Below the pieces are notes generated by a model that was not told the DNA's origin, did no database searches, and saw nothing but the letters and a program-made list of their open reading frames with translations. Shown here piece after piece: positions 52,605 through 62,007 of a stretch of 64,000 nt of DNA. This DNA comes from Oceanospirillum sp048265165 (GTDB lineage Bacteria > Pseudomonadota > Gammaproteobacteria > Pseudomonadales > Halomonadaceae): the NCBI RefSeq assembly GCF_048265165.1, contig NZ_JBLXCD010000010.1:1-64000 (forward strand), written 5' to 3'. Numbering within the stretch: the stretch's first letter is position 1; each line of letters begins with the position of its first letter. The position numbers were made by a program, and so were the translations under genes.

Positions 52605-54632
52605 TTACTCCCATCTGGCCTCGTCTTCCTGTAGCTTAAAACTAACATCCCGGCCATCAGCACACAGTTGCACAACTCTGACCGGTGCGCCCTCAGCATT
52701 TAGCTCCACCAGTCCAACACCGGCCCCATTCGCAAGACGCTCACCGGGATCAGCGGTTTGAGGCTTTCTGGGAATCACCCGCATTTTACGTCGCTTAGTA
52801 AACCAGTTCAGCGGGGATTTTGGTGAATAGAGCCAGCGATTAAAACGATCAAAGAAGGTCAGCAGTTTCGCGGGGAACTCATTCTTGTAACCGCTACTGG
52901 TAATTTGCCAGATATCCGGCCCGCGCTCCCGGCCCCGCAGCTCAATATCATAAACAAAAGAGTAGTGGACATCCCCGGAGAGAATCACAAAATTTTTCGG
53001 CGTTTTGGGATGCCGGAACAGATTCATCAGTGCATAGGCGGCCCCCTGATGAGCCATCCAGTTCTCTGCATCCACCATCAGAGGCTTACCAAACCAGGTG
53101 AAAATACGCTGTATAACCTCAATCAGCTTAACGCCAAATACAGGAGCCGGGGACACCATGACCACAGCATCATGACCGATCAGCCGCTGCTGCAGATCCG
53201 TCAGAGCCTCCCAGTCCATCAGACCGGATGGCAGGTCAAGGGAACGCTCTGAGCGCCAGCGATGGGTTCGGGTATCCAGTACCAATAGAACAGGCTGGGT
53301 ATCCCATTGATAATGCCAGTCAGGAAAACGGATCAACTCATCAATCAACTGCTGATGGTCATGGCCACCGGGAGAACTCAATGTCCGCGCGGCCAGCTGC
53401 ATCAGTTCATCCGGCAACTGCTCCGGGGCATTCCCCCAGCCCTGGCAAAGCAGATAACCAGCCAACGCATTACCGATAATACGGCGGGAAAAGCCATGTC
53501 CGTATGCCGTTTGTTCCCATGCGGCAGTTAGATTCCAGTCATCGGTAATATCGTGGTCATCAAAAATCATCGCCACCGGCAGGTGAGCCATCAAACGCCG
53601 GACTTTCCCTAAGCCACTGACAAAATGTTCCACTTCACGGCTTTCACATGAATAGGTATCAGCCTGGTCAGGGGATAGTGTTTGCGGCAGCTCACTAACA
53701 TCGGGAACCGACAGATTCTGCCAGCCCGCCGGGGACCAGACCAACAGATACATCGATAGCACTTCCGCCAGAGAGATCAGATGATTATGGGCGTTATCTG
53801 ATGTAAATACGGGCTTGCGTGCACCACCAAATACCAGATCCGTCACTGCCTGCCCGCCTTCAGTATCCGGTAAAAGAGCTTCCCGCTGATAATAATAGGG
53901 ATTACTTCCATGAAGCCGCCCGGAAGAGTTGACATCGGAACAGGGTAACGCCTCTTCCGCAAAGCCTAGCTGAGCAATAAACCGATGAATTGAAGCCAAA
54001 AAGGGAGCGGCAACATCATCAGCATAGATCTGGTCGCCACTCATAATCAGAAGTGCAGGCCAGTCCTCCGGATTGCTGGCTGCCAGCTCATCATCCGCCC
54101 GCCAGAGACCATCACCGCTTTCATGGTGAGGCTTGCGGCAGGAGCCATGTAATAGCTTACTCAGTTGGCTTTTCAGAACAAAACCCGGTGTATCCTGCCC
54201 CGGATACACAAGATCCGGCGCCCAGTGCCGCCAGCTGATAAATGCATCATCGGTTAAGGATTCTAATGCCTGGTCAATGGCTTTCAGGGGGGCAAAACTT
54301 AGCTCATATCCTACCCAGCAATCTTTGGGTAGCGGGGTGCCGGGAGTGATCTCTACCAACTGAAACCAGAGATGATCAGCGCCCTGAATTTGCTGGCAAC
54401 CTGTACGCCACTGCTCCGGATTGATGTGCTGCACTTCACCCTGTCCATAAGACAGCGTTAAACGACCCGCCACAGGCTGAGATGTCGCCAGCCAGAAGCT
54501 CAGCTTTGATGGTGTACACCGACGCAAAATAGGCCCCGCGAGCACCAAAGGCAATATCTGCCCCTCTGTATGCGACGGTGACTCAGGATGAACAGTTACT
54601 GTCGCGCTCAGGTTTTGCTCGCTTCCGGTCAT
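52605..54632 (-). CDS. PhoD-like metallophosphatase
   Basis: 675 residues, longer than classic PhoD. The catalytic part has LLHGSCRKPH (about residue 160), LLIMSGDQIYADDVAAPFL (about 195-215), MIFDDHDITDDWNLTAAWEQ (about 355) and VILSGDVHYSFVYDI (about 550), the metal-binding blocks of PhoD-like phosphatases. The N-terminal 150 residues form a likely beta-rich domain (SFWLATSQPVAGRLTLSYG). No Tat or Sec signal is visible, so it is probably cytoplasmic, unlike secreted PhoD. Substrate unknown; phosphodiesters are plausible. Single gene with its own terminator. Confidence 0.88.
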   Translation of the reverse strand: MTGSEQNLSATVTVHPESPSHTEGQILPLVLAGPILRRCTPSKLSFWLATSQPVAGRLTLSYGQGEVQHINPEQWRTGCQQIQGADHLWFQLVEITPGTPLPKDCWVGYELSFAPLKAIDQALESLTDDAFISWRHWAPDLVYPGQDTPGFVLKSQLSKLLHGSCRKPHHESGDGLWRADDELAASNPEDWPALLIMSGDQIYADDVAAPFLASIHRFIAQLGFAEEALPCSDVNSSGRLHGSNPYYYQREALLPDTEGGQAVTDLVFGGARKPVFTSDNAHNHLISLAEVLSMYLLVWSPAGWQNLSVPDVSELPQTLSPDQADTYSCESREVEHFVSGLGKVRRLMAHLPVAMIFDDHDITDDWNLTAAWEQTAYGHGFSRRIIGNALAGYLLCQGWGNAPEQLPDELMQLAARTLSSPGGHDHQQLIDELIRFPDWHYQWDTQPVLLVLDTRTHRWRSERSLDLPSGLMDWEALTDLQQRLIGHDAVVMVSPAPVFGVKLIEVIQRIFTWFGKPLMVDAENWMAHQGAAYALMNLFRHPKTPKNFVILSGDVHYSFVYDIELRGRERGPDIWQITSSGYKNEFPAKLLTFFDRFNRWLYSPKSPLNWFTKRRKMRVIPRKPQTADPGERLANGAGVGLVELNAEGAPVRVVQLCADGRDVSFKLQEDEARWE

Positions 54633-54800
54633 GCGGAAAAAACTCCTTTCATATTCAGATAAGCCCTACAGGCCGTTATAACGTTAACCTGTCAGATAAC
54701 CGATTGCGATTAAAGTTGCCGAAACCTTATACCCTAAGCATGGCTTCCCTTCCTATGGCAGCATTAATATGCCACAAAGAATGTACACACTAAAAACAGC

Positions 54801-55820
54801 TTACACACCAATATTTTCTGCCACCCATTCCGGGTTGTAATAGGTATCTGGGTACCGCTCGCCACTGTCGCACATTAGGGTCACTACAGACCCCTCTTCA
54901 CCCCGTTCAACCATCTTTCGGGCAAGCTGAAGGGCTCCCCAAAGATTCGTTCCCGTCGACGGCCCCGCTTTACGGCCGGTTCGGTCGTATAACCAGTGCA
55001 TGGTCGCAACGCTGGCAAGATCCGGCACTTTTAACATGTTATCAATCACCCCAGGCTGGAATGACTCTTCGACCAGAGGTCGGCCAATACCTTCAATACG
55101 GCTATTATGTTCAGAGGTTAGCCCCCGGTCCCCTTGCTGGTAAGCAGCAAAAAAAACCGAGTACTCCGGGTCCACTACGGTGAGCTGAGTATCCAGCCCT
55201 TTATACCGGATATAACGACCAATCGTAGCTGATGTTCCCCCAGTACCCGCACTCATCACAATATGACGGGGCACAGGAAAGCGCTCATAGGCCATCTGAT
55301 GAAAAATACTCTCTGCAATATTATTGCTTCCCCGCCAGTCTGTAGCCCGCTCGGCATTGGCAAATTGGTCCATAAAATACCCCTTCAGCTTCCCGGCTAA
55401 TGCTACGGCAGCACGGTGCATCTCAGTGGCGGACTCAACAAAGTGACACTGACCGCCATAGTGCTCAATTAACTCAATTTTGCATTTTGCTGTTTTAGCT
55501 GGCATAACCGCAATAAACGGCACCCCAATCATTCGGGCAAAATAAGCCTCAGAAACCGCAGTGCTCCCGGAAGATGCTTCAATAACCGGTGTATTTTCAT
55601 GAATCTTACCGTTACATAAGGCATACAGAAATAGAGAACGCGCCAGCCGATGCTTAAGGCTTCCTGTAGGGTGGGTGCTTTCATCTTTCAGGTAAATATC
55701 AACACGGTCAAACTGACCCTCTTCAAAATCAGAAAGGTCTAACTTGATCAGGTGGGTATCCGCAGACCGTTGATAGTCCGCATGAATTTTTGCTATAGAT
55801 TGGTTCGCCCAGACTCGCAT
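54801..55820 (-). CDS. Cysteine-synthase-like PLP enzyme (fold type II), probable cysteine desulfhydrase
   Basis: 339 residues from the ATG (AGGA seven bases upstream). The PLP Lys lies in THPTGSLKHRLAR (about residue 56), the substrate loop in IEASSGSTAVSEAYFARM and the phosphate site in SAGTGGTSATIGRYIR, all fold-type II hallmarks. This subgroup is annotated as cysteine synthase family but is often paired with a DecR-like Lrp regulator, as here (divergent, 132 bases). That pairing suggests breakdown of cysteine to pyruvate, ammonia and sulfide, though synthesis cannot be excluded. Confidence 0.85.
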   Translation of the reverse strand: MRVWANQSIAKIHADYQRSADTHLIKLDLSDFEEGQFDRVDIYLKDESTHPTGSLKHRLARSLFLYALCNGKIHENTPVIEASSGSTAVSEAYFARMIGVPFIAVMPAKTAKCKIELIEHYGGQCHFVESATEMHRAAVALAGKLKGYFMDQFANAERATDWRGSNNIAESIFHQMAYERFPVPRHIVMSAGTGGTSATIGRYIRYKGLDTQLTVVDPEYSVFFAAYQQGDRGLTSEHNSRIEGIGRPLVEESFQPGVIDNMLKVPDLASVATMHWLYDRTGRKAGPSTGTNLWGALQLARKMVERGEEGSVVTLMCDSGERYPDTYYNPEWVAENIGV

Positions 55821-55873
55821 CACATTTTCCTGTTTTAGTCATCGATGAAAGTCGATTATAAAAACAAGCCCAA

Positions 55874-55930
55874 AGAAAAATTTTGCTATATGCTGAGATA
55901 AAACGATGCACCAGAGAAAATTTTTCTATA
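55874..55930. promoter_or_regulatory. Two Lrp-type AT-rich palindromes in divergent region
   Basis: AGAAAAATTTTGCTATA (55874-55890) and AGAAAATTTTTCTATA (55915-55930), starts 41 bases apart, i.e. about four helical turns. They lie between the PLP enzyme and the Lrp-type gene and look like operator copies for the latter. Confidence 0.65.
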
Positions 55931-55952
55931 CAGACTACTTTTAAAGAAAAAC

Positions 55953-56411
55953 ATGGATAAAACGGACAAAACAATCTTAAACATCCTTCAGCAGGATAGC
56001 ACTGTCGCGATACAGTCTATTGCGGATACCGTAAATCTCTCGGTTACCCCATGCTGGAAGAGGATCAAACGGCTGGAAGAAAAGGGCATTATCCAAAGGC
56101 GGGTAGCCTTGGTAGACCGGCATAAAGTTGATCTTGGTGTTTCTGTTTTTGTGCACCTGAAGACCCAGCGTCATGATGAAGACTGGCTGATGGCCTTTGC
56201 GGATAAGATACGTCAGTTTGATGAAGTTATGGAGTGTTATCGTATGGCAGGAGAATGGGACTACCTGCTGCGGGTCGTTGCCAGAGATATTACGGCATTT
56301 GACCACTTCTACAAGAAACTGATTTCACAGGTAGAAGGGCTAAGTGATGTCAGTTCAAGCTTTGCCATGGAAGAGGTCAAATACAGTACCCAGTTACCTT
56401 TAAACCCATAA
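55953..56411 (+). CDS. Lrp/AsnC-family regulator, DecR-like
   Basis: 152 residues. The HTH (about 1-60: MDKTDKTILNILQQDSTVAIQSIADTVNLSVTPCWKRIKRLEEKG) is followed by the RAM effector domain (FDEVMECYRMAGEWDYLLRVVARDITAFDHFYKKLI, LSDVSSSFAMEEVKYST). The TPCWKR and GLSDV-SSFAME motifs are those of DecR (YbaO), the cysteine-responsive activator of cysteine desulfidase genes. It is divergent from the PLP enzyme, its likely target. Confidence 0.92.
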   Translation: MDKTDKTILNILQQDSTVAIQSIADTVNLSVTPCWKRIKRLEEKGIIQRRVALVDRHKVDLGVSVFVHLKTQRHDEDWLMAFADKIRQFDEVMECYRMAGEWDYLLRVVARDITAFDHFYKKLISQVEGLSDVSSSFAMEEVKYSTQLPLNP

Positions 56412-56581
56412 ACGGTGACGCTATAAAGCATGCTTTCTGGTTACGTTGAAGCTGAACACGCTTCACTTAAGTGGTAAAAATATGCTATTTCTGTAAGGCC
56501 TTCTAATGAATTTCGATAGCTTACCGATAAGGTATACAACGAAACCGGGCTATAGATACCCCAATATCTGAGGTGTTGAAA

Positions 56582-58414
56582 ATGTCAGATCTTCAGCAAA
56601 GCTTCCCAAATATCACCCGTACTTACGGTGAAGAGGAACGACTCAAAGAGTTATCCGAGCTCGAAATAATAGAGTCAGAACCTGAAGCTCAGTACGATCA
56701 ACTGGTTATGCTAATGAGCCTGACATTCTCAGTCCCAATCGCTGGCATCTCATTTATTGACCAAAACAGGCAGTGGTTTAAATCCGAAGTCGGGCTTAAT
56801 CAAAAAGAGTTCTCCCTGGAAGACAGTTTTTGCAATGAGGCTAATCTGAAGGAAGACTTTCTGGTTATTCCCGACACCCATCAACATCCCGACTTTAAAA
56901 AACACTCCCTAGTTATTTCAGACCCAAAAGTACGCTTTTATGCCAGTGTTCCTATCAGAAGCCCTGCGGGGACACCGATAGGTTGCTGTTGCATCATGGA
57001 TACAGCCCCACGGCAGCCTGATAAAAACGAGATCAGGCAACTGACACTCTTCGCCCACCTGGCAGAAGCGCAGATTCAACTACACGCTGAAACCCTCTGC
57101 TTAAAGAAGCAAGCCGTGAATACGGCTTATTATGACGCACTCACAGGGCTACCCAATCACAGTTTATTTATTGATCGCCTGGATCAGGCCTTGATGAGTA
57201 TCTCGGATAGCAGCCAGATCAGTGTCTGTGTCGTTCATCTGTGTCGTTTTGACGAGCTGAATCATGCCCGAGGTAAGGAGTGGGCCGATAAGGTGATGTT
57301 CTATACCGCAATCAGGCTCCGGGGTAGCTTACCAATATCAAACACTGTCGCCCGTCTTGAAGGGGCTAAGCTTGCAGTCTTCAGTGTCAGCAAAGGACAG
57401 GCGCAGGATAACCGCAACAGCCACAAAAAACTGGCTAAACGTATCCTGGAGCTCTGTGAACAGGAGATAAGAGTTGAGGGTGCAGTGTTGCACGTCCCAG
57501 TCAAACTGGGAGTTAGCCACTACCCTGGCACAGGATCAACACCTGACGCCTTACTGGAACAGGCTAAGTCCAGTAGTAAACGGGGAAAAACCATCAACTA
57601 TTTTTCCAAGGAGCTCTCCAGTGAATCAAACCGCCGCTTCGAGGTTGAACAGCACCTGCAGCAAGCTCTGAACGAGAACCGCTTTCATGTGGAGTATCAG
57701 CCTATTGTTGATATTCAAAGCGGTAAGCTGCGTAGTCTGGAAGCGCTTCTGCGCCTGAATGTCGATGACGGCCCGATATCACCGGGGGAGTTTATACCTG
57801 TTGCCGAAGATACCGGCCTGATTTTACCCGTAGGTGAATGGGTACTAAGAACGGTTTGTCGGCAGATTGGCACCTGGCGCTCCCACATGAGAGACAATCC
57901 TATGCCGGTAGCCGTAAACCTAGCCAGTGAACAGATGGGCCTGAAGAATCTGAGTAGCCTGGTGTTGTCAGCTATCTATGATAACGACCTGAGGCACTCT
58001 CAGTTACAACTGGAAGTGACCGAAACCAGCCTTATGAAAAATATCGACCGTGCGATACAGAATATGGAAGAGATTCTGCGTCACGGTGTACATTTCTCGC
58101 TTGATGATTTTGGTACAGGATACTCATCGCTGAGCTATTTGCAGCGATTGCCGGTCACTAAAGTCAAACTGGATCGGGCGTTTATTCAGAATATTGATAC
58201 CAATAAACATGACCGTATTCTGGCAAAGAACATTATTAATCTGTGCCATGAGCTGAATAAAATAACCGTGGCTGAAGGTATTGAAACCCAGTCTCAGCTT
58301 GATACTTTGCGGGAGTTAGGTTGCGACTTAGGTCAGGGTTACTTTTTTAGCCGTCCCTTAACCACTGAAGCGATCAATGAGCGCATAATCAGCAGTCAAC
58401 TCATTTTTCCCTGA
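56582..58414 (+). CDS. GAF / degenerate GGDEF / EAL c-di-GMP phosphodiesterase
   Basis: 610 residues from the ATG with GAGG upstream. A GAF domain (about 20-165) is followed by a GGDEF domain (about 180-335) whose signature is eroded to RLEGAKLAVF, so it cannot make c-di-GMP. The EAL domain (about 350-605) keeps EALLRL, LEVTETSLM, DDFGTGYSS, KLDRAFI and VAEGIETQ, so hydrolysis of c-di-GMP is expected. The GAF and dead GGDEF domains probably sense ligand and GTP. Convergent with a diguanylate cyclase gene, 27 bases between the stops. Confidence 0.92.
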   Translation: MSDLQQSFPNITRTYGEEERLKELSELEIIESEPEAQYDQLVMLMSLTFSVPIAGISFIDQNRQWFKSEVGLNQKEFSLEDSFCNEANLKEDFLVIPDTHQHPDFKKHSLVISDPKVRFYASVPIRSPAGTPIGCCCIMDTAPRQPDKNEIRQLTLFAHLAEAQIQLHAETLCLKKQAVNTAYYDALTGLPNHSLFIDRLDQALMSISDSSQISVCVVHLCRFDELNHARGKEWADKVMFYTAIRLRGSLPISNTVARLEGAKLAVFSVSKGQAQDNRNSHKKLAKRILELCEQEIRVEGAVLHVPVKLGVSHYPGTGSTPDALLEQAKSSSKRGKTINYFSKELSSESNRRFEVEQHLQQALNENRFHVEYQPIVDIQSGKLRSLEALLRLNVDDGPISPGEFIPVAEDTGLILPVGEWVLRTVCRQIGTWRSHMRDNPMPVAVNLASEQMGLKNLSSLVLSAIYDNDLRHSQLQLEVTETSLMKNIDRAIQNMEEILRHGVHFSLDDFGTGYSSLSYLQRLPVTKVKLDRAFIQNIDTNKHDRILAKNIINLCHELNKITVAEGIETQSQLDTLRELGCDLGQGYFFSRPLTTEAINERIISSQLIFP

Positions 58415-58441
58415 TGGAAAGAAAAACAGGACATAAAATAG

Positions 58442-59614
58442 CTATTCTGCCAACAGCTTACGCTCTCCTTCCACTTTAATAATCTGGTCACGGCCAATTT
58501 TTTTAGCCTGATAAAGAGCTTCATCGATGTAAAGAATGGAAGTCTGAACATCAACAAGAACTTCGCCCAGGCCGGCGCTGGCTGTCAGGTGAATGGTATG
58601 ATTGCCATACTGAACAGGTGTTTCACGACAGGTATCCAAAACACGCTGAATAACCTGTTCTGCCTCATCAGGACGCGTCTCAGGCAGTGCAATAATGAAC
58701 TCTTCACCGCCATAACGGCCGATAATATCCGTCGCTCGCAGCACATCCTTCAGCTGCCTGGAGAACGTAAGCAGAACTTTGTCTCCTGCCTGGTGACCAT
58801 AAGTATCATTAATGATCTTAAAGTGATCCAGATCCAGCAAAGCCATGGTTAGGGTTCGGTTATAGCGCTCAGAACGACTAAGCTCTGATTCAGCCAGTGA
58901 CATAAAAGCCCGACGGGTTAGAAGTCCCGTCAGACCATCTGTGGTTGCCTGTTTAAATAATTTAAGCTGCATATGTAACTGTGAAAGCTGAGCCCAGATC
59001 GCAATACTCATAATGACCGCCAACAGCCAAAGATTATTCAACGAAGCAAGCGTAAACATTTGTCGTTGAATCAACTCATCTAGAGAGAGCGTAAAAATAG
59101 TGACCAGAGCTAACAAACTCCCTTCCCTGAGCGTTAGCGGAAAGACACAGTGGATCGTAATAATCAAAAATGGCAAAAACGTGTAGGAAGCCAGCCGGGC
59201 ATCCGACAAATGTTCCCCTAGGATAAATTGCGCCGACAGGTGGAACAGCGCTGGGATCACCATCAACATAAACAGTCGGATCCGAGCATGCCTTAGAGAG
59301 AAAACATAGGAAGCTTTAACCCAGAGCGCCAGCAATGAAAGCGAAAAAAGCAAGCGGGCCGCGGCCATTATGCCGAAGCTGCCTTCCGGCAGAATAAAGT
59401 AATCAACAGGAATCCAGAGGGGAGTCAATATTGAGAACAGCAACGCCAGGGCACGAACGCGGGTATTGATGTACTCAGCCCTGACAAGGTTAAAATCTGC
59501 AGGGTGCTTACGGCTACCGACAAGCTCATAACCCCGTACCTGTTCAAACATATAGCGCAGGCGATGCGGCAACGTCATAGAACCGACATCGGTCAGAATG
59601 GATTTTTCACGCAT
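58442..59614 (-). CDS. Membrane diguanylate cyclase
   Basis: 390 residues. A cytoplasmic N-terminal tail of about 50 residues precedes five or six membrane helices (about 55-205) that form an unnamed sensor region, then a GGDEF domain (about 220-385): DGLTGLLTRRAF, DLDHFKIINDTYGHQAGD and GRYGGEEFIIALPET. The active site GGEEF is intact, and RATD five residues before it is a product-inhibition I-site. It makes c-di-GMP at the inner membrane. Convergent with the EAL gene, forming a making/breaking pair. Confidence 0.92.
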   Translation of the reverse strand: MREKSILTDVGSMTLPHRLRYMFEQVRGYELVGSRKHPADFNLVRAEYINTRVRALALLFSILTPLWIPVDYFILPEGSFGIMAAARLLFSLSLLALWVKASYVFSLRHARIRLFMLMVIPALFHLSAQFILGEHLSDARLASYTFLPFLIITIHCVFPLTLREGSLLALVTIFTLSLDELIQRQMFTLASLNNLWLLAVIMSIAIWAQLSQLHMQLKLFKQATTDGLTGLLTRRAFMSLAESELSRSERYNRTLTMALLDLDHFKIINDTYGHQAGDKVLLTFSRQLKDVLRATDIIGRYGGEEFIIALPETRPDEAEQVIQRVLDTCRETPVQYGNHTIHLTASAGLGEVLVDVQTSILYIDEALYQAKKIGRDQIIKVEGERKLLAE

Positions 59615-59938
59615 TAGTATGTTCGACCTAAAGTTATCAAAGAGCTATATTCAAAAAAAACGAATAAAAACAATGTGTTTTAAACCTACTATACTCTTAT
59701 TTTTATTGAGAGTTATCACCCGGCAACCAGAAAACTAAAACCGCTACTTTTTGTGACGCACCACACTATTTTTCAGCACACGATTAACGGTATGGTTTTT
59801 TTTCTGTTAAGGTCTATTGTTAGATACAGAAAGAATGTATCACTTCGTAATTATAACAGAAAAAGCCAAAGACCTTATTCAGGCTGAGTCTAACTATAAA
59901 AAAACCTTAAGGTTTAACACAACAGCTAAAAAGGATCG
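59615..59938. other. AT-rich divergent region, no gene
   Basis: About 320 AT-rich bases between the cyclase and the response-regulator gene. It must hold both promoters; TATAGT-like strings occur on the minus strand near 59685, but I cannot assign a convincing -35 partner. Confidence 0.4.
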
Positions 59939-60958
59939 ATGCAGCGGATGACTACCCCCATCGTCATATGTGATGATTCTAGCTTTGCACGTAAGCAGAT
60001 GGCTCGTGCCTTACCCGGAAGCTGGGATATTGAAATCAGCTTCGCCAATCATGGTGGAGAAGCGATTGAATTAATTAAGGCCGGTAAAGCTGATATCTTA
60101 TTTCTTGATCTCAACATGCCGGTAATGGATGGTTACGCCGTTCTGGAGGCCATTCGCACTGAAGATCTGCCGACCATGGTTCTTGTCGTATCCGGCGACA
60201 TCCAGCCCGAAGCCTATAAACGTGTCAAAGATCTGGGCGCCCTCGACTTTATCAAAAAACCAGCCACGACAGAGAAAATCACTGAGATTCTCCTTTCATA
60301 CGGTATTATTAGCGCCTCTCAGCCCCAGACTGAAACAGAACTGGCCCGCTTTGACGAAGAGGTTGCCCTAACAGATCTGATCCAGGAAGTGGTTAATGTC
60401 TCTATGGGACAGGCAGGCAGTCTGCTGGCTGGCCTGCTCAACACTTTTATCCATTTACCTGTCCCCAAGATACACATAAAGCCTTATAACGAACTGAAAG
60501 AAGTTTTGGCCTCCAAGGATGCCGTATCTTTATCTGGTGTATCCCAGGGCTTTAATGGTTCCGGCATAGCTGGCGAAGCTATCCTACTCGTTGGGGATGA
60601 GAGCTTCCCCCATATGTCCCGTCTGATGCAATACGATCAAATGCCATCAGGCCAGTCCGATGTAGCCTCTAACAATGACCTCGAAGTGCTCATGGATCTG
60701 TCAGGCATCCTGACCGGAGCCTGCCTGAAAGGTATCGCTGAGCAGCTGGATGTAGAGTTCAGTTATAGCCACCCCGTAATTTTAGGTCAGAAAAAGAGGC
60801 TTCCTCCACTACTGGGTTCCCCTGACCAACAGCAAAAAGTACTGGCAATTGAAATTGATTATGGCATCCCTGACCACCAGGTCGAGTGCGATCTAATTCT
60901 GGTGCTGACAGAGGATTCTTTGCCAGTTTTGACAGAGCGAGCGGGGTACCTGAAGTGA
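59939..60958 (+). CDS. Response regulator with C-terminal CheC/CheX-like domain
   Basis: 339 residues. The receiver domain (about 5-120) has the acidic pocket ICDDSSFARK, the phosphoacceptor in ILFLDLNMPVMDGY, the Thr/Ser VVSGD position and FIKKPA Lys. The C-terminal half (about 135-335) resembles CheC/CheX proteins (EEVALTDLIQEVVNVSMGQAG; NDLEVLMDLSGILTGACLKGI), which dephosphorylate CheY. Its stop overlaps the start of a PAS-GGDEF gene, so phosphorylation here may control c-di-GMP synthesis. A second ATG three codons in is possible. Confidence 0.88.
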   Translation: MQRMTTPIVICDDSSFARKQMARALPGSWDIEISFANHGGEAIELIKAGKADILFLDLNMPVMDGYAVLEAIRTEDLPTMVLVVSGDIQPEAYKRVKDLGALDFIKKPATTEKITEILLSYGIISASQPQTETELARFDEEVALTDLIQEVVNVSMGQAGSLLAGLLNTFIHLPVPKIHIKPYNELKEVLASKDAVSLSGVSQGFNGSGIAGEAILLVGDESFPHMSRLMQYDQMPSGQSDVASNNDLEVLMDLSGILTGACLKGIAEQLDVEFSYSHPVILGQKKRLPPLLGSPDQQQKVLAIEIDYGIPDHQVECDLILVLTEDSLPVLTERAGYLK

Positions 60959-61920
60959 GCAATGATACACAAGATCTAGATATGCCACGCCTGCACTGGC
61001 TGATGCAGATGCTGCAAACGGTTGATGTCGGCTTAGTTGTTGTCGACAGAGCCTTTGATATCCAGCTATGGAACGGCTTTATGGAGAACCATAGCGGTGT
61101 CCGCACATCTCAGGCCCGGGGCAATAATATTTTCAGCCTGTTCCCAGAGTTACCGGATCAATGGCTGACCCGCAAGATAGAGTCCGTGTTTACCCTGGAC
61201 AGCCGGGCGTATTCGACCTGGGAACAGCGACCACACCTGTTCAAATTTAAAAGCTATCGCCCATTGACCGGCAAATCAGAACAGATGTATCAGAACATCA
61301 CCATTATTCCTTTAACAGGTATGGACAAACGTGTGACCCATGCCTGTATTCTGGTTTACGATGTAACGGATATCGCGACCAGCAAAATTGAGCTGGAAAA
61401 GGCAAACCAGGAGCTGGCGCGGCTCAGTCGGACTGATCGCCTGACAGGTCTTAATAATCGGGGGCACTGGGAAGAGCGTCTCAGCCAGGAGTTTAGCCGC
61501 TTCAAACGCAGTCAGACGCTTTCTTCTCTGGTTATGTTTGATATCGACCACTTTAAGCAAGTGAATGATACCTTCGGCCATCAGGCTGGGGATGAGGTTA
61601 TAAAGCGGGTTGCCAGTACTCTGCTGAGTCTTCAGCGGGAAACGGATATTTCCGGCCGCTATGGCGGGGAAGAGTTCGGCGTTATCCTGCCGGAAACAAA
61701 CGCCGAGCAGGCTTCTATAATGTCTGAGCGGCTACGGGCCAAACTTGAAGCAGCCGTGGTTGAATACGAAGGACAACATATCAGCTTTACGGTAAGCCTG
61801 GGGGTCTGCGAGATAACATCAGATATGACAGAGTACAGCCAATGGCTTGAACGGGCTGACCAGGCACTCTATCGCTCCAAACGGAACGGCAGAAATCAGA
61901 CAACGGTTCACTCAACCTGA
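60955..61920 (+). CDS. PAS-GGDEF diguanylate cyclase
   Basis: About 321 residues from a GTG that overlaps the upstream stop (GTGA) and has GGGG nine bases before it; the longer frame from 60886 would run 70 bases into the previous gene. A PAS domain (about 10-135: QTVDVGLVVVDRAFDIQLWN) leads via a coiled linker (IELEKANQELARLSRTDRLTGL) into an intact GGDEF domain with GRYGGEEFGVILPE and DIDHFKQVNDTFGHQAGD. The stretch before it reads ETDISGRY, so the I-site Arg is missing. It is soluble and coupled with the receiver-CheC protein. Confidence 0.92.
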   Translation: MSNDTQDLDMPRLHWLMQMLQTVDVGLVVVDRAFDIQLWNGFMENHSGVRTSQARGNNIFSLFPELPDQWLTRKIESVFTLDSRAYSTWEQRPHLFKFKSYRPLTGKSEQMYQNITIIPLTGMDKRVTHACILVYDVTDIATSKIELEKANQELARLSRTDRLTGLNNRGHWEERLSQEFSRFKRSQTLSSLVMFDIDHFKQVNDTFGHQAGDEVIKRVASTLLSLQRETDISGRYGGEEFGVILPETNAEQASIMSERLRAKLEAAVVEYEGQHISFTVSLGVCEITSDMTEYSQWLERADQALYRSKRNGRNQTTVHST

Positions 61921-62007
61921 CCGGCAAAGATTCAGGAAAACGGCCCTCTTTACAAAAGAAAGCATCTACACTGATAAAGAACCTCGTTTCTGACAAGGAG
62001 AGCCCCT

